The notes: generated by a model not told the origin, from the letters alone. A DNA stretch of 64,000 nucleotides from Lepus europaeus (GCF_033115175.1 NC_084828.1:93745388-93809387); one strand, 5' to 3'. Shown: positions 32,101 to 43,622, numbered from the stretch's first letter. A program made the numbers and translations.

Positions 32101-35100
32101 CACATCACCTCTGTCCTCGTACAGGAAAAACTGAGCTACAGTGGAAGGTGTGGGTTTTGAAGTCAGACAAGCCTAGGATTGAATGCCAGCTCTGACATCT
32201 ACTAGATCTGTGGCCTTGGAAAGGTTACTGAAAGTTGTTCAGTTTCCTTTTTGTGAAATGAGAATCATATTGTCTACCTAATGAGGCTGATATGAAGATT
32301 GTATTTTTTTTTTAAAGATTTACTTATTTATTTGAAAGAGTTACACAGAGAGGAGAGGCAGAGAGAGAGAGAGAGAAAGAGAGGTCTTCCATCCGATGGC
32401 TCACTCCCTAATTGGCCACAGCTGTGCCGATCCGAAGCCAGGAGCCAGGAGCTTCTTCCAGGTCTCCCACATGGGTGCTGGACCCAAGGACTTGGGCCAT
32501 CTTCTACTGCTCTCCCAGGCCATAGCAGAGAGCTGGATCAGAAGTGGAGCAGCCAGGTCTCGAACTGGCACCCATATGGGGATGCCGGCACTTCAGGCTA
32601 GGGCGTTAACCTGCTGGGGGGGCCCAGAGTCCTCAGGGCCATTTGCCCCACCATACCCGGGAAATGAAAGCCCCACCTGCTGGTGGAATCATCCTCATCT
32701 GAGTCAAAGAAATGCTGGCCCCAATTGTATGTTCTAACTATAGAATATTTAAGGAGATAAGCTGGTATAAACAGCTAAGGATATGGGCTTTAAGTCTGAT
32801 GAGGATTCAAGTTTTAGCTCCTCACTTAAGTGGTATGAGTCTAGGTGAATTACTGAATCTGTTGAGCCTGGTTTCTCTGGGTGTACCTATCTTTTTTTTT
32901 TTCAAAAGATTTTATTTATTTACTTGAGAGGCAGAGTTAGAGAGAGGGAGAGAAAGATCTTCCATCCCACTGGTTCACTCCCCAAATGGCTGAAGCTGCA
33001 GGAGCTGGGCTGATCTGAAGCCAGGAGCCAGGAGCTCCCACACGTGTGCAGGGGCCCAAGCACTTGGGTCATCTTTCACTGCTTTCTCAGGCCAGGCCAC
33101 AGCAGTGAGCTGGATTGGAAGAGGAGCAGCTGGAACTTGAACCGGCACCCATCGGGGATGCAGGCAGTGGCTTTATCCACCATGCCACAGTGCTAGTCCC
33201 TGGGTGTACCTTAAATGTGACATTAAATGAAGTCATACACATGCTAAATGAGATCACTTATTATTGTTTAGTTATCTTAATGTCATGTGGTAGATGTTCA
33301 GTAAATGCTTTCTGCCTTTTTCTTTACTAATTTCCTTAAATTCTGAGTCCATACCTCCCAGAACAATGTCAGGATTCCCAGTTGAGAAGGGAAGGACAAG
33401 CAGTAATTGTGTGCTTTTTCCCAGTTTAGGGTCAAAAAGGAAGAGAAAGTACAGCCCAGGAAAGTCACGGTGGAGCTGGGCAAAGCACCCTGGAGGTTCT
33501 CAGGGGTGGTATGGGGGCAGCCATCTGCCACCCCTGACTGAGGGGTTGCCCCAAGGCGGCAGCTGGCATCTTTCAGGTGGTAACAAAGAGCTGCCCTTGG
33601 ATTGGTCCCACCCCTGATCTCATATAAACAGTCTTGTATTAGTGCTTGATTCCTAGAGTAGAAGTAGAGGAACCTCTATTTCGATGCTAGAAAGTTCTCT
33701 CTGACATCCGTGTTCCCCTGCAGAGTGGTGAAGGAGGAGATCTCTGACGACAATGCCAAGCTGCCCTGCTTCAATGGCCGCGTGGTGTCCTGGGTAAGGA
33801 GCCCTCAACCTTGTGTCCATCTGTTTCCCTGTGCTGGGCTAGAGGAGGGAAGGCATCTCTGTTCTGGTAGCTAGCTGGTGGTTTTGTGCTTCAGCATCTG
33901 AATCTTCCTTTAGTTTCTAACTGAGCTGTTTCTCACCTCAGAGTCTTAGCCTTAGTGAAAAGTGGGAAAGCGGTGGGAAGGGAGAAGAGGAAGAGATAGG
34001 ACTGCACAGTGGGAACAAACACAACTCCTGGGCCCATCGAGACACCTGCTGTCACCTGCCAATCCCTGCCTCAGACCCTGCACCCACTCTGCCTCACCAA
34101 CCCGTGTCTCGCAGCCGCTCCTCTTCTCAGCCCTGTCCCTTGTCCCTCAGTGTTTCCAGCTGCTTCCCCTAGGCGTCATGCATTGCCAGAAGCGCCTTCT
34201 CCCTGTGCCTCTGGAATGTAGCCCTCCTCACTTTCTCCCCACCAGCTGGTGTCAGCTGAGGGCTCACACCCAGAACCAGCCCCCTTCTGCGCAGACAACC
34301 CAGTGGAGCTGCCACCGCCTATGGAGCGCACCGGTGGCATCGGGGACTCGAGGCCCCCATCCTTCCAGTGAGTGTGACCTTCCATGGGGGAAGGCCGCCT
34401 TAGCCCAGCCCGGGACTGGGGCAGGGAGCCCTCAGCCTGCCCCGCCCCCACCAAGTCCTCTCTTCTCTGCAGCCCTCATGCTGGCGGGGGCAGCCAGGAG
34501 AACCTGGACAATGACACCGAGACGGACTCGTTGGTGTCTGCCCAGCGGGAACGGCCTCGCCGCAGGGACGGCCCAGAGCACGGTGTGTGTCCCCCCGAGC
34601 TGAGCAGGGACGTGCTCTCCGCCCTCCCCTCCAGCTCCCATCCCTTCACCCCCACTTTCTGGCTGTCTCTCCTCCCTCCTCTGCTGCACTGGGCTCTGTG
34701 TGAACCCAGCTGCCTCTGTCCCCTGCAGCGGCCCGGCTAAACGGAACTGCGAAGGGGGAGCGGCGGCGCGAGCCCGGGGGTTATGATAGCTCCTCCACCC
34801 TTATGAGCAGCGAGTTGGAGACCACCAGCTTCTTTGACTCAGATGAGGATGATTCCACCAGCAGGTGGGGCTTTCATTTCCCGGGTACGGTGGGGCAAGT
34901 GGCCCTGAGGGCTCTGGGCCCCTGGGAGGGATGTGGGCCCTGCAGTGCCTCACCTGGGGCAGGGCTGGGAGCCTGGTGGGGAACGACTGTGGGCCCCCCA
35001 GGTTCAGCAGCTCCACAGAGCAGAGCAGCGCCTCGCGCCTAATGAGAAGACACAAGCGGCGGCGGAGGAAGCAGAAGGTCTCCCGGATTGAGCGGGTATG

Positions 35101-38100
35101 TGGCTGGGGGCCGGCTGCGGGGTGCGAGGGGCAGACGGCGAGCCCGTCCCAGGCAGGCAAGGCTTGTGCTTCCCTTAGGGGCGCTGGGGGCTCACCATGG
35201 GGAGGAGGCAGGTGGGCCCTGCGCTCAGGGCCTCTGTCTCTTCCAGTCCTCCTCCTTCAGCAGCATCACTGACTCCACCATGTCCCTGAACATCATCACC
35301 GTCACTCTCAACATGGGTGAGTGCGGGACCAGCACCCCCCAGCACCTGCCACATGCCACGCCCTGGGCATACGCGAGCATTTAAGGGGTACAGGACGTGT
35401 TCCCTGCCCTCATGGAGCTCTCTTTCAACAACGTGTCCATGAGCAGGGCTGTGACAGAGATGAGCACTGAGAGCTGTGGGAGCAGCAAATGGCATCAAGG
35501 GAGGCCTCCTGGAGGAAGTGATTTCCTTGAGCCACCCTTTCCCATCTTTCAGCCTTTGCCTCCTTGCTCTCTGGTTTCTGCCTAGGTACTCTCTTGGGGA
35601 GACAGCTGGATGCAATAAAAACAGTCCAACTTTGGAATTTAGTTCTGAGTTTGAATTCTGGCTCTGTCAACTTACTTAGAAAAGTCACTTAAATTTTATG
35701 ACCTTCAGCTGCCTGCTCTGTGAACTGGGGCTCCGCAAGTCCCTGCCTCACAGCGAGGGAGGAGTAGGTGAGCGCGTAGGGAAGCGTGCTGAACGCAGTG
35801 CTTGAGTCAGGCTCAGTGAAGGTCTGAAGGTCCGCTCTTGTCCCTCTGCACCCTTTTCTTCCTGTCTGTCCTCCTTGCTTTTCTCCCTCCCCTCTCTCCC
35901 TCTCTCCTTCCCTCCCTCCCTTCCTTTCTTAGGTTTATTTGTTTGTTTATTTGAAAGGCAGAGTTGGAGTGAGGCAGAGAGCGAGAGAGAGAGAGAGAGT
36001 CTGTCTTCCATCTGCTAGTTCACTCCCCAGATGGCCGCAACAGCTGGAGCTGGGCTGATCCAAAGCCAGGAGCCAGGAGCTTCTTCCAGGTCTCCCACAT
36101 GGATGCAAGGGCCTTGGGCCATCTTCTGCTGCTTTCCCAGACCACCGCAGAGAGCTGGATCAGAAGTGGAGCAGCCGAGACTCGAACCAGCGCCCAGATG
36201 GGATGCTGGCACTGCAGGCGGAGGCTTTACTTGCTATGTCACAGCACCAGCCCCTCCTTTCCACGCTTTTCTAATAAGGGGTTGGGATTTGGGTAGGAAC
36301 CTTGCTTCTCTCTAAAGATCTTAAATTACTCCCTGTAGAAAAGTATAACTTCTTGGGCATCTCCATTGTGGGCCAAAGCAACGAGCGTGGTGATGGAGGC
36401 ATCTACATTGGCTCTATCATGAAGGGTGGGGCTGTGGCTGCTGATGGACGCATCGAGCCTGGAGACATGCTGTTACAGGTACCATTGCCCGCCCGGGGAG
36501 GTGGTGCGGGTAAGGAGCAGGATGCTGTCCCTCTCCTTAGTACCCTGCTCATTCAGAAGCTCCTGCTTGGTGAAAGGAAGACCCCCTGAACCCACCAAGC
36601 GCAGCTCCCTGGCCCTTTCCCAACACAGCTGCTTGTCCCACTCCTGGTCTTTTTCCCAGGTAAACGAGATCAACTTTGAGAACATGAGTAACGATGATGC
36701 AGTCCGGGTACTGCGGGAGATTGTGCACAAACCAGGGTATGGCTGGAGGGGCACTGCTGAGGAGGGGTAGGCATTTCTGGCTATCAAAAGAGGCTTGGTG
36801 GCCTTCACATGCCTGCTCTCACTGGGACAACGTTGTTTTCAGGCCCATCACCCTGACTGTAGCCAAGTGCTGGGACCCAAGTCCACGTGGTTGTTTCACA
36901 TTGCCCAGGAGTAAGTGAATGGGGGACTTGATGCTAAAGGCTTAAGTTGGCATATATGAACCCTGTCTCTCCTTTCTTCTGTGTTGTCCTAAACCCCTAC
37001 ACCTACCCTGTGGGCCCAGCAGCAAGCAGGGTGGGCAGTCCATGACTCCTCATCCTCCCTGCAGGTGAACCTATCCGGCCCATTGACCCTGCAGCCTGGG
37101 TCTCCCACACTGCAGCCATGACCGGCACCTTCCCCGCCTACGGCATGAGCCCTTCCCTGAGCACCATCACCTCCACCAGCTCCTCCATCACCAGCTCCAT
37201 CCCCGACACAGAGCGTGAGTGCCCAACCCTGTCCCCTGAGCCCGCAGACCTGGCTGTGTGGGAGGGACTATTAAGGGTCACAAGGTGACTCTTGCTTGGG
37301 CATCAGAGAGGGCCGGAGAGGGGACTCACCTCACATTGCAGCTTCCCTAGTGAGCACTCCAACCCTCACCACATGTGTTTGCTTCTGAGCCTGGATCGCG
37401 TATCCTAGAGCCTCAGTTCTCTCTTATAAAAGGGGACTGATGATACGAACTTGACCGGGTCCTGCGGGTTTAATGAGAGCATGAAAGTGAAGCATCGTCA
37501 CAGTGTATGCCACAGAGCGATCACTCAGTAGATGGCTGCCGTGCTGACAATCATGATGTGTGTTACACACTGTGTTGAGCACCTTGTTTACATTATTGAG
37601 TTCTTTCTTCAAGTGTCCTTGTAAAGTAAATATTAAAATCCCCATTTTTTTACAGAGGGGGAAACAATGTCCAAGAAGTCAGTAGTTTGCCCAGCGGTGG
37701 TCCCATAATTATTAGAAGGTAGAGCTGGAATGCAAAATCCTGTCTGCCTAACACCAACACCACTTTCTCCCTTCCACCCGCAGGCCTAGATGACTTCCAC
37801 CTGTCCATCCACAGCGACATGGCTGCCATCGTGAAAGCAATGGCCTCCCCTGAATCAGGGCTGGAGGTCCGAGACCGCATGTGGCTCAAGATTACCATCC
37901 CCAATGCCTTCATCGGTGAGAAAGCCCCACCGTGGGATGAAGGGCGGGGGCGGAGAGTGGAGGGGCAGAGAAGGCCAGGGCCCCGAATTGGGTACCTCAC
38001 CCCCAGGCTCAGATGTGGTGGACTGGCTGTACCACAACGTGGAAGGCTTCACCGACCGGCGGGAGGCCCGCAAGTACGCCAGCAACCTGCTGAAAGCCGG

Positions 38101-41100
38101 CTTCATCCGCCATACTGTCAACAAGATCACCTTCTCGGAGCAGTGCTACTACATCTTTGGTGACCTCTGCGGCAGTACGTGCCTCCCCTCTGCCCTGTTT
38201 CCTGGCGGCGAGTAGGGAAGTGCCCAAGAATATGGTTACAGACTCTGAGGATCTGGATGGCAGGAGGGATGGGAGTGGGGGCGAGGCAGAGCCAGGGGCC
38301 CAGCTCAAGGCCTGAGAATTCTGCAGGGGAAACAGAGTCCAGCCAGCCCCTGTCCTGCCTCTCTTTCCTGGGCCCTGCATCTTAAGTGCCTGCTTAGCTT
38401 GGCCAACAACAGAACTGGTTGTTTCTAAATCTGCTTCTCTTGCGCTCAAGCCTCACGGGGTTCCTGCCGTTGCTATACTATTGCTATTCCTGTTTTCAGA
38501 TGAAGAACCCAACACTTGTAGCTGGTGGTCTACTCCAGGTCACACAGCTGGAAGCAGAGGAGCTTCTCTGGGGCTCCAGAGCCCTTGTTCACCTAACCAC
38601 CTGGGGCTGCCCTGGGTGTGTGGTGCCAGGGCAACTGGAGTTCCTGCCCTGGGCTTCTGCACCAAGCAGGTTCCAACAGGGCAGGCCTGAGGCTCCAAGT
38701 CCTCCCCAGAGTCCCGGGATGAAGCTGCAGAGGGCTTTGCAGCTGTACCAGGGAGGTTAGACTTGATCTTAAGAGAGTACAATGCCAGTGCAGGTTACCA
38801 AGCAGGAGGATCTCCACAAGGAACCACCCTTCTTCCTAGCCTGGACCACCCCTGAGATGGAAAGTCCTCATACAGGACAGCAGTTTTCAGGGTGGGAGCC
38901 TTCTTTCAGCCCAGTGGTGCTGGCTGGCACCCAAAGGCATTCTCTCTATTTTATTTACTTATTTGAAAGATAGAGTTACAGAGAGGGAGAAACAGAGGGA
39001 GAGGTCTTCCATCCTCTGGTTCACTCCCCAAAGGGCCGCATGGCTAGAGCTGGGCTAATTGAAGCCTGGAGCTTCTTCCAAGTCTTCCACGTGGGTGCAG
39101 GGGCCCAAGCACTGGGGCCATCCTCCATTGCTTTCCCAGGCCACAGCAGAGAGCTGGATCAGAAGTGGAGCGGCCAGGACTCCAACCAGTGCCCATATGG
39201 GATTCTGACACTGCAGGTGGCGGCTTTACCCGCTATGCCACAGTGCTGGCCCACAAAGGGCTCTCTTAAAATGCTTCCAATTGGGGCCGGTGCTGTGGTG
39301 TAGTGGGCTAAGCCACCACCTGCAGAGCTGGCATCCTATATGGGCACTGGTAAATCTTTTTTAAAAAATGCTTCCAATTACGTTCTGGGAACTAGAATGT
39401 CTGTTCCTATGTGCAGATCCTGGTTCCTGGGTGGAGAGAGCTCCACGGCCCTCAGCACAGCAACACCGCCTCATGGAGTAGTCAGGATCCATCCATCCAT
39501 TTTGGTGTTAGACATTTCTGACTAACCAATACTCCAGTGCCTTCATCAGTGACAAAGTTCAAATTTTAGCTCCTCTTCCTGATGTGTGAATGTGAGTGAG
39601 TGACATAACCCTTGGTGCCTCAATTTCTTGATCAGTAAGCAGAGATGATAGTGGAACCTATGTTACAGCATTGTTTGGAATACAAGAATTCCCATAATGC
39701 TCTTTGCATAGCATCTGGCCCACAGCAAGTGCTCTGTAAAAGTTGTCCATTGATTGTAACATGCATATTTTCTCACATTGGAATATCTGAGAAGTTGGGG
39801 TATGTCTTATCACTAGGGACTTCTCGGACTTGAGGAAGTATAGTTATTGACAACATCGTTAGTAGAAGCTGGCCCTGGCCCCAAACCTCCAGTGACACAT
39901 AGAGCTTCTCAAGGCTGCTCTGGGTTCTGCTCAAGAGACAGTGCTCCTTACCTTGGTCCACCTGGCATCCATGGACCGAGGCTACCAGTGCCACAGTGAT
40001 AGAACAGATTTTTTTTTTCTAAAGATTTATTTTTTATTTGAAAGAATTACACAGAGAAAGAAGGAGAGGCAGAGAGAGAGAGAGAGGTCTTCCATCCACT
40101 GGTTCACTCCCCAATTGGCTGCAACAGCCTGAGCTGCACCAATCCAAAGCCAGTAGCCAGGAGCTTCTTCCAGGTCTCCCACGTGGACGCAGGGGCCCAA
40201 GGACTTGGACCATCTTCTACTGCTTTCCCAGGCCACAGCAGAGAGCTGGATCAGAAGTGGAGCAGCCGGGATTAGAACCAGTGCCCATATGGGATGCTGG
40301 CACTGCAGGTGGCAGCTTAACCCGCTAAGCCACAGCACTGGTCCCTAGAATAGATCTTTTACTTGTCACTGGCTTAGGTGTTCTCAGCTAGAAGTATAAC
40401 AAGCTCAAAGGGAAGAATGGGGTGCTGGGATGCCCTAGGAATACACAGTTACTCCCCTCAGGACAGTAACCTGGAGGCTAAATTCCTCACTAGTCCTCAC
40501 CGGATCAAGCCCGATCACTGCTTCCCCCTGCACCACCCCATCCAACTGCTGGCATTGTGACAGGTTGAAGGCTTAGCTGGCAGGCTCCAGGGGCTCCTGA
40601 CCTTTCCCTGGAAGCCTGGGCTGGCTCATGTTAGGGCTTGGAGGAAGGTCTTACCTGCATCCAGGCAGGTGGTCCCTGATGCTAGTCCAGCTCTCTCAGA
40701 GCTCTGGGATCTGATACAGATGGTGGGTAGGCAGAGAGTGGCCCAGCAGGTCCTGGTGGTCCCTTACGCTCATCCCCTTCAGGTAGTTCCAACATTGTTA
40801 GGGGGAGCCAGAGTCATGAAATAACTCCTGTTGATAGGGTGGGACTGGGCTGTGAAGAGCTCCTCCGGGAATGGGGTCGAGAGGTCAGAGGAGGTGCCCA
40901 AGCTGTCCTGTCTTCTGACCCTTCCCATACCACTCCACCCCTCCCAGCAGCACCAGAAACGTGAGCTCAGGGCCAGGGCATTCTTTATGGGGAGGTGCTG
41001 AAACGCTGATGCCGCTCGAGGCTTTTCATGGGGTTTTGTAATTCTGGAGCTACAAGAGTGCAAAATTCCCCCAAACTTTGCTGCTGCTGCTGCTGCTGCT

Positions 41101-42675
41101 CCTTCTTCTTTTTTAAGATTGATGTATTTATTTGAAAGAGTTACACAAAGAGAGAAAGATCTTCCAATCTTCCATCCACTGGTTCACTACCCAATTGGCC
41201 GTAATGGCTAGTGCTGGGCCAGGCCAAAGCCAGGAGCTTCATCCAGGTCTCCCATGTGGCTGGCAGAGCCAGTACTCATATGGAATGCTGATATTGCAGG
41301 TGGTGGCTTAACCCGCTGTGCCACACCCCGGCTCCTTCTCTGCTCTTACATCATGACCTCATCTGGAAAGGTCAGGAAAAGCAAGCAGCTCCTAGCTCCT
41401 GCTGTAGCTACAGTGTAGGCTGACCTCAGGCTGCTCTCTCAACCTGTCTAGACCTCACTTTCGTCATCTGGAAGAACTGTGACAAATGCCTTCTTCATAG
41501 GGTAGTGGTACGCTTGCAGGAGATGGAGTGCTTTGTACTGTGCCTTGGGAATTGCAGGTGTACAGTACCTTGTGGCTCTCTGCTGTTTCAGCCTTCCCCC
41601 TTTTCCAGCCTCACTGCTGAGTGAACAAAAGAGAAAATGGCCGATTAAGAGTTTTGCTCCTTCTCCGGGCCCACTGAGGAGGGAGAAGAAAGTACCCAGA
41701 GCTTGGCAGGGGCCTCCAAGGGTGTGGCTGTGGAGTTGAAATGGTGGCCCAGAGGTCCTGCAGGGTCTCCCCAGGGTTGTCTAGAGGTAGCAGAGGGGTC
41801 TACAGAAAGGGTGAGCTCTTGGCCAGAAACTACCTGCTGACCCACCCCCACCTAGGCTGGGGCCCTCTCATGGTCAAGGGGAATGGGGAGGTGGGGCAGG
41901 CCTGGCTCACCCAGCCCTCCTTCCCCAGACATGGCCAACCTGTCCCTCCATGACCACGACGGTTCCAGTGGCGCCTCGGATCAGGACACTCTGGCCCCTC
42001 TGCCGCACCCTGGGGCCGCCCCTTGGCCCATGGCTTTCCCTTACCAATACCCGCCGCCCCCACACCCCTACAACCCGCACCCGGGCTTCCCGGAGCTGGG
42101 CTACAGCTATGGCGGAGGCAGCGCCAGCAGTCAGCACAGTGAAGGTGAGGGGCTGAGGCCGGGGAGGGGGGCCGCCGGGAGCCCCAAACTTTCTCTCTGG
42201 TGCTGAGCGTCCCTGGCTCTGCCTCTTGTCCCCTACAGGCAGTAGGAGCAGTGGCTCCAACCGCAGCGGCAGCGATCGAAGGAAGGAGAAGGACCCGAAG
42301 GCAGGGGACTCCAAGTCGGGCGGCAGTGGCAGCGAGTCGGACCACACGACTCGCAGCAGCCTGCGTGGGCCACGAGAGCGGGCTCCCAGCGAGCGCTCGG
42401 GCCCGGCGGCCAGCGAGCACAGCCACCGTAGTCACCACTCGCTGGCCAGCAGTCTGCGCAGCCACCACACGCACCCCAGCTACGGTCCTCCCGGAGTGCC
42501 ACCGCTCTACGGGCCCCCCATGCTGATGATGCCCCCGCCGCCTGCAGCCTTGGGGCCCCCTGGAGCCCCTCCGGGCCGTGACCTAGCCTCGGTGCCCCCC
42601 GAACTGACCGCCAGCAGACAGTCCTTCCGCATGGCCATGGGAAACCCCAGTGAGTTCTTCGTGGATGTGATGTGA
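26185..42675 (+). CDS. DVL3: Dishevelled segment polarity protein 3, complete, 15 exons
   Basis: Cytoplasmic scaffold that carries Frizzled signals into canonical (beta-catenin) and planar-polarity Wnt pathways. Coding exons: 26185-26345, 33724-33793, 34246-34367, 34473-34582, 34729-34864, 35002-35095, 35247-35316, 36339-36478, 36660-36736, 36843-36910, 37065-37214, 37784-37915, 38007-38174, 41929-42144, 42239-42675. They join to 716 codons, the same length as human DVL3, with all GT-AG introns. The DIX polymerisation domain is residues 1-~85. A basic stretch ([11 protein letters not shown], exon 6) precedes the PDZ domain (~245-340, peptide-binding loop FLGISIVG at 259-266). The DEP domain (~410-499) contains [18 protein letters not shown]; its K435 should correspond to the lysine mutated in fly dsh1. 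The tail is rich in Ser, Pro, Gly and His and ends FFVDVM. Intron 1 is 7.4 kb and intron 13 is 3.75 kb. The frame upstream of the ATG is open but has no in-frame AUG, so 26185 is the start. Confidence 0.97.
28245..28480 (-). mobile_element. MIR SINE in DVL3 intron 1
   Basis: cattgaatcctcatagcagc ... atgagataggtcataatatc ... cttgcccaaggtcacacagc is a well-preserved reverse MIR core. Confidence 0.9.
28490..28768 (-). mobile_element. C-repeat SINE in DVL3 intron 1
   Basis: tttttttaaaagggtttatt tail, body with ctggtctcccaagtgtgtgg. The head is truncated. Confidence 0.82.
29009..29354 (-). mobile_element. Young C-repeat SINE in DVL3 intron 1
   Basis: Long T run, tgacaagcagagtggacagtg, to gtgagccgcggttccggcc. 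Confidence 0.9.
29431..29763 (+). mobile_element. C-repeat SINE in DVL3 intron 1
   Basis: gggctggcactgtggcgtag to tttcaaataaacaaataaat. Short flanking similarity ttagca. Confidence 0.88.
30339..30640 (-). mobile_element. C-repeat SINE in DVL3 intron 1
   Basis: tttttaaaaagatttattta to gcaccacagtgccggcccc. Near-identical flanks attagggtggcat / attagggcagcat. Confidence 0.9.
30645..30990 (+). mobile_element. C-repeat SINE in DVL3 intron 1, diverged
   Basis: gggcagcatttgcctagcag to cactgcctctcaagtaaaa, with a CT-rich 3' part. Confidence 0.8.
31035..31190 (-). mobile_element. MIR SINE fragment
   Basis: gatgaaacaaaggcttggaaa ... ctaataagtggtagaattgg ... gaacccatatttgtctgac in reverse MIR order. 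Confidence 0.75.
32120..32297 (+). mobile_element. MIR SINE
   Basis: gttttgaagtcagacaagcc ... tctgtggccttggaaaggtt ... gtgaaatgagaatcatattg matches the forward MIR order. Confidence 0.82.
32305..32723 (-). mobile_element. C-repeat SINE in DVL3 intron 1 carrying an inverted DVL3 fragment
   Basis: T-run tail at 32305, head ending 'atgctggcccc' at 32722. The flanking 7-bp repeat attgtat (32298-32304 and 32724-32730) marks the original insertion. The SINE head is broken after 'gttaacctgctg' by 93 bases of non-SINE sequence (32619-32711). Confidence 0.88.
32619..32711 (-). repeat. Inverted 93-bp copy of the DVL3 exon 5/intron 5 junction
   Basis: The reverse complement of 32619-32711 matches 34830-34922 at 90 of 93 positions without gaps. 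The copied part is the last 35 bases of DVL3 exon 5 (coding [11 protein letters not shown]), its 5' splice site, and 58 bases of intron 5. The three differences are all transitions. Confidence 0.95.
32889..33199 (-). mobile_element. C-repeat SINE in DVL3 intron 1
   Basis: T run, aagattttatttatttactt, to gccacagtgctagtcc. Perfect flanking repeat ctgggtgtacct at 32877-32888 and 33200-33211. Confidence 0.92.
35610..35830 (+). mobile_element. MIR SINE in DVL3 intron 7
   Basis: gttctgagtttgaattctgg ... gtcacttaaattttatgacc ... ctgtgaactggggctc. Confidence 0.7.
35930..36255 (-). mobile_element. C-repeat SINE in DVL3 intron 7
   Basis: taggtttatttgtttgttta to ctatgtcacagcaccagcccc. Confidence 0.88.
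37385..37550 (+). mobile_element. MIR-like SINE in DVL3 intron 11
   Basis: gcctcagttctctcttataa ... gggtttaatgagagcatgaa ... atcactcagtagatggctg. Confidence 0.6.
37560..37755 (-). mobile_element. MIR SINE in DVL3 intron 11
   Basis: ccttgtttacattattgagt ... aaaatccccatttttttaca ... cagtagtttgcccagcggtg in reverse MIR order. Confidence 0.75.
38950..39252 (-). mobile_element. C-repeat SINE in DVL3 intron 13
   Basis: attttatttacttatttgaa to gctatgccacagtgctggccc. Confidence 0.88.
39283..39363 (+). mobile_element. Internally deleted C-repeat SINE with perfect target duplication
   Basis: The first ~70 bases of the SINE (ggggccggtgctgtggtgta to tatgggcactgg) join directly to the 3' tail (taaatctttttt). 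Flanking repeat aaaatgcttccaatt at 39268-39282 and 39365-39379. About 230 internal bases are missing. Confidence 0.9.
39540..39745 (+). mobile_element. MIR SINE in DVL3 intron 13
   Basis: gtgagtgacataacccttgg ... gcctcaatttcttgatcagt ... cacagcaagtgctctgtaaa. Confidence 0.72.
40009..40345 (-). mobile_element. C-repeat SINE in DVL3 intron 13
   Basis: T run, ctaaagatttattttttatt, to gccacagcactggtcc. Flanks tagaacagat / tagaatagat. Confidence 0.9.
40346..41078. other. DVL3: DVL3 intron 13 sequence without recognised element
   Basis: Moderately GC-rich unique sequence. No extra exon with convincing splice sites and conserved coding was seen. Confidence 0.4.
41079..41102 (+). repeat. (TGC)n trinucleotide repeat
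   Basis: About eight CTG/TGC units in DVL3 intron 13, next to a CTT run and a minus-oriented SINE tail. Confidence 0.92.
41113..41333 (-). mobile_element. C-repeat SINE, internally shortened
   Basis: ttaagattgatgtatttatt to ctgtgccacaccccggctcc. The middle third is missing. Flanks gctccttct. Confidence 0.85.
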
Positions 42676-42768
42676 GCAGGGCCCTCCCCAACTTCCATCC
42701 TGCCCCCTCCCTGGCCGGCCAGCCCTTCTCCATTCGTCCGTCTTTTTTACTTTGGTACCTGAAAGGGA

Positions 42769-42774
42769 AATAAA
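42769..42774 (+). terminator. DVL3: Proximal DVL3 poly(A) signal AATAAA
   Basis: AATAAA in 'gaaagggaaataaacaaaac', 94 bases downstream of the stop codon. It is the first canonical signal after the coding region. Confidence 0.55.
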
Positions 42775-43547
42775 CAAAACTAAACCCAGGCGCGCTAACT
42801 GCTCGCTGGCCGCAGCGGGGGCCGGGGAACGTCACCAGCTCCGCTGCCCCTAACCTGCCCCAGCTTGTCCCTTTGCCCACTAACCGCTGTGCAGGGTCCT
42901 TCCTGTGCAAGGCTCTGGACTTGCAGGTGCTGTCCCACCCATACACACTTTAGGAGCTGACCCCAGGAGTGTCCTTTCAGTTCCCATTTACCATTGATTC
43001 AGCCACGTGGGCCCTTTGCCAACCTGTGGGCTGCTCCCCTCCCCAGCATGTGTGCAGATCTCTTGTCTGTGCCCCACCAAACTGACACCAGAAATCACTC
43101 CCCGGTCTGCCCTTCCTAACCGCCCCCTGCCTGTGGCCTCCGTCCTGGCCCTGGAGCTGCGTTTCTCTCCAGGAGCCATTCATGCCTTCCCTGCCTGTAC
43201 CCCGCTGGGACCATGCCTGCCTGTGTGCTACTTCCTCCAGAGCCTAACCCCACTAACCAGCAGGCTCATTTCACTCCCAGGCCTGAAACGTTTCTTTTCT
43301 TTCTTTTTTCTTCCCCCAATTTTTCCTGGGCCTGGAGCAGCCAAGAATTTCGGGCTGTTTGACTTTCTGTGAGCCCCCAGCGAGGGGAGGCCCAGCCTCC
43401 GAGGAGACCAGGAACCCTGCTTCAGCAGCCCCTCAGGGCTCCCCAAGGATGTCCAGTCCCCACACCCGCACCTCAACACACTGAGTCCCAGGGCTTCTGG
43501 GAGGGCCCCAGCGTCCTCCATGCCGGAGAGATGATTCTCTCAAGAGA

Positions 43548-43569
43548 CAGTCTCTCTCTCGTTCTCCCA

Positions 43570-43601
<32 letters not shown>

Positions 43602-43622
43602 CTGTCTCTCTCACACACACGT
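43548..43622 (+). repeat. (CT)n plus (AC)n microsatellite in the DVL3 3' flank/UTR
   Basis: Interrupted TCTC runs, the longest about 12 units, then tctgtctctctcacacacac. Confidence 0.9.

Noticed and set aside
41929-42144. Separate gene starting at an ATG just inside 41931
   Set aside because: This is DVL3 exon 14. The ATG is an internal Met following a spliced Asn codon.
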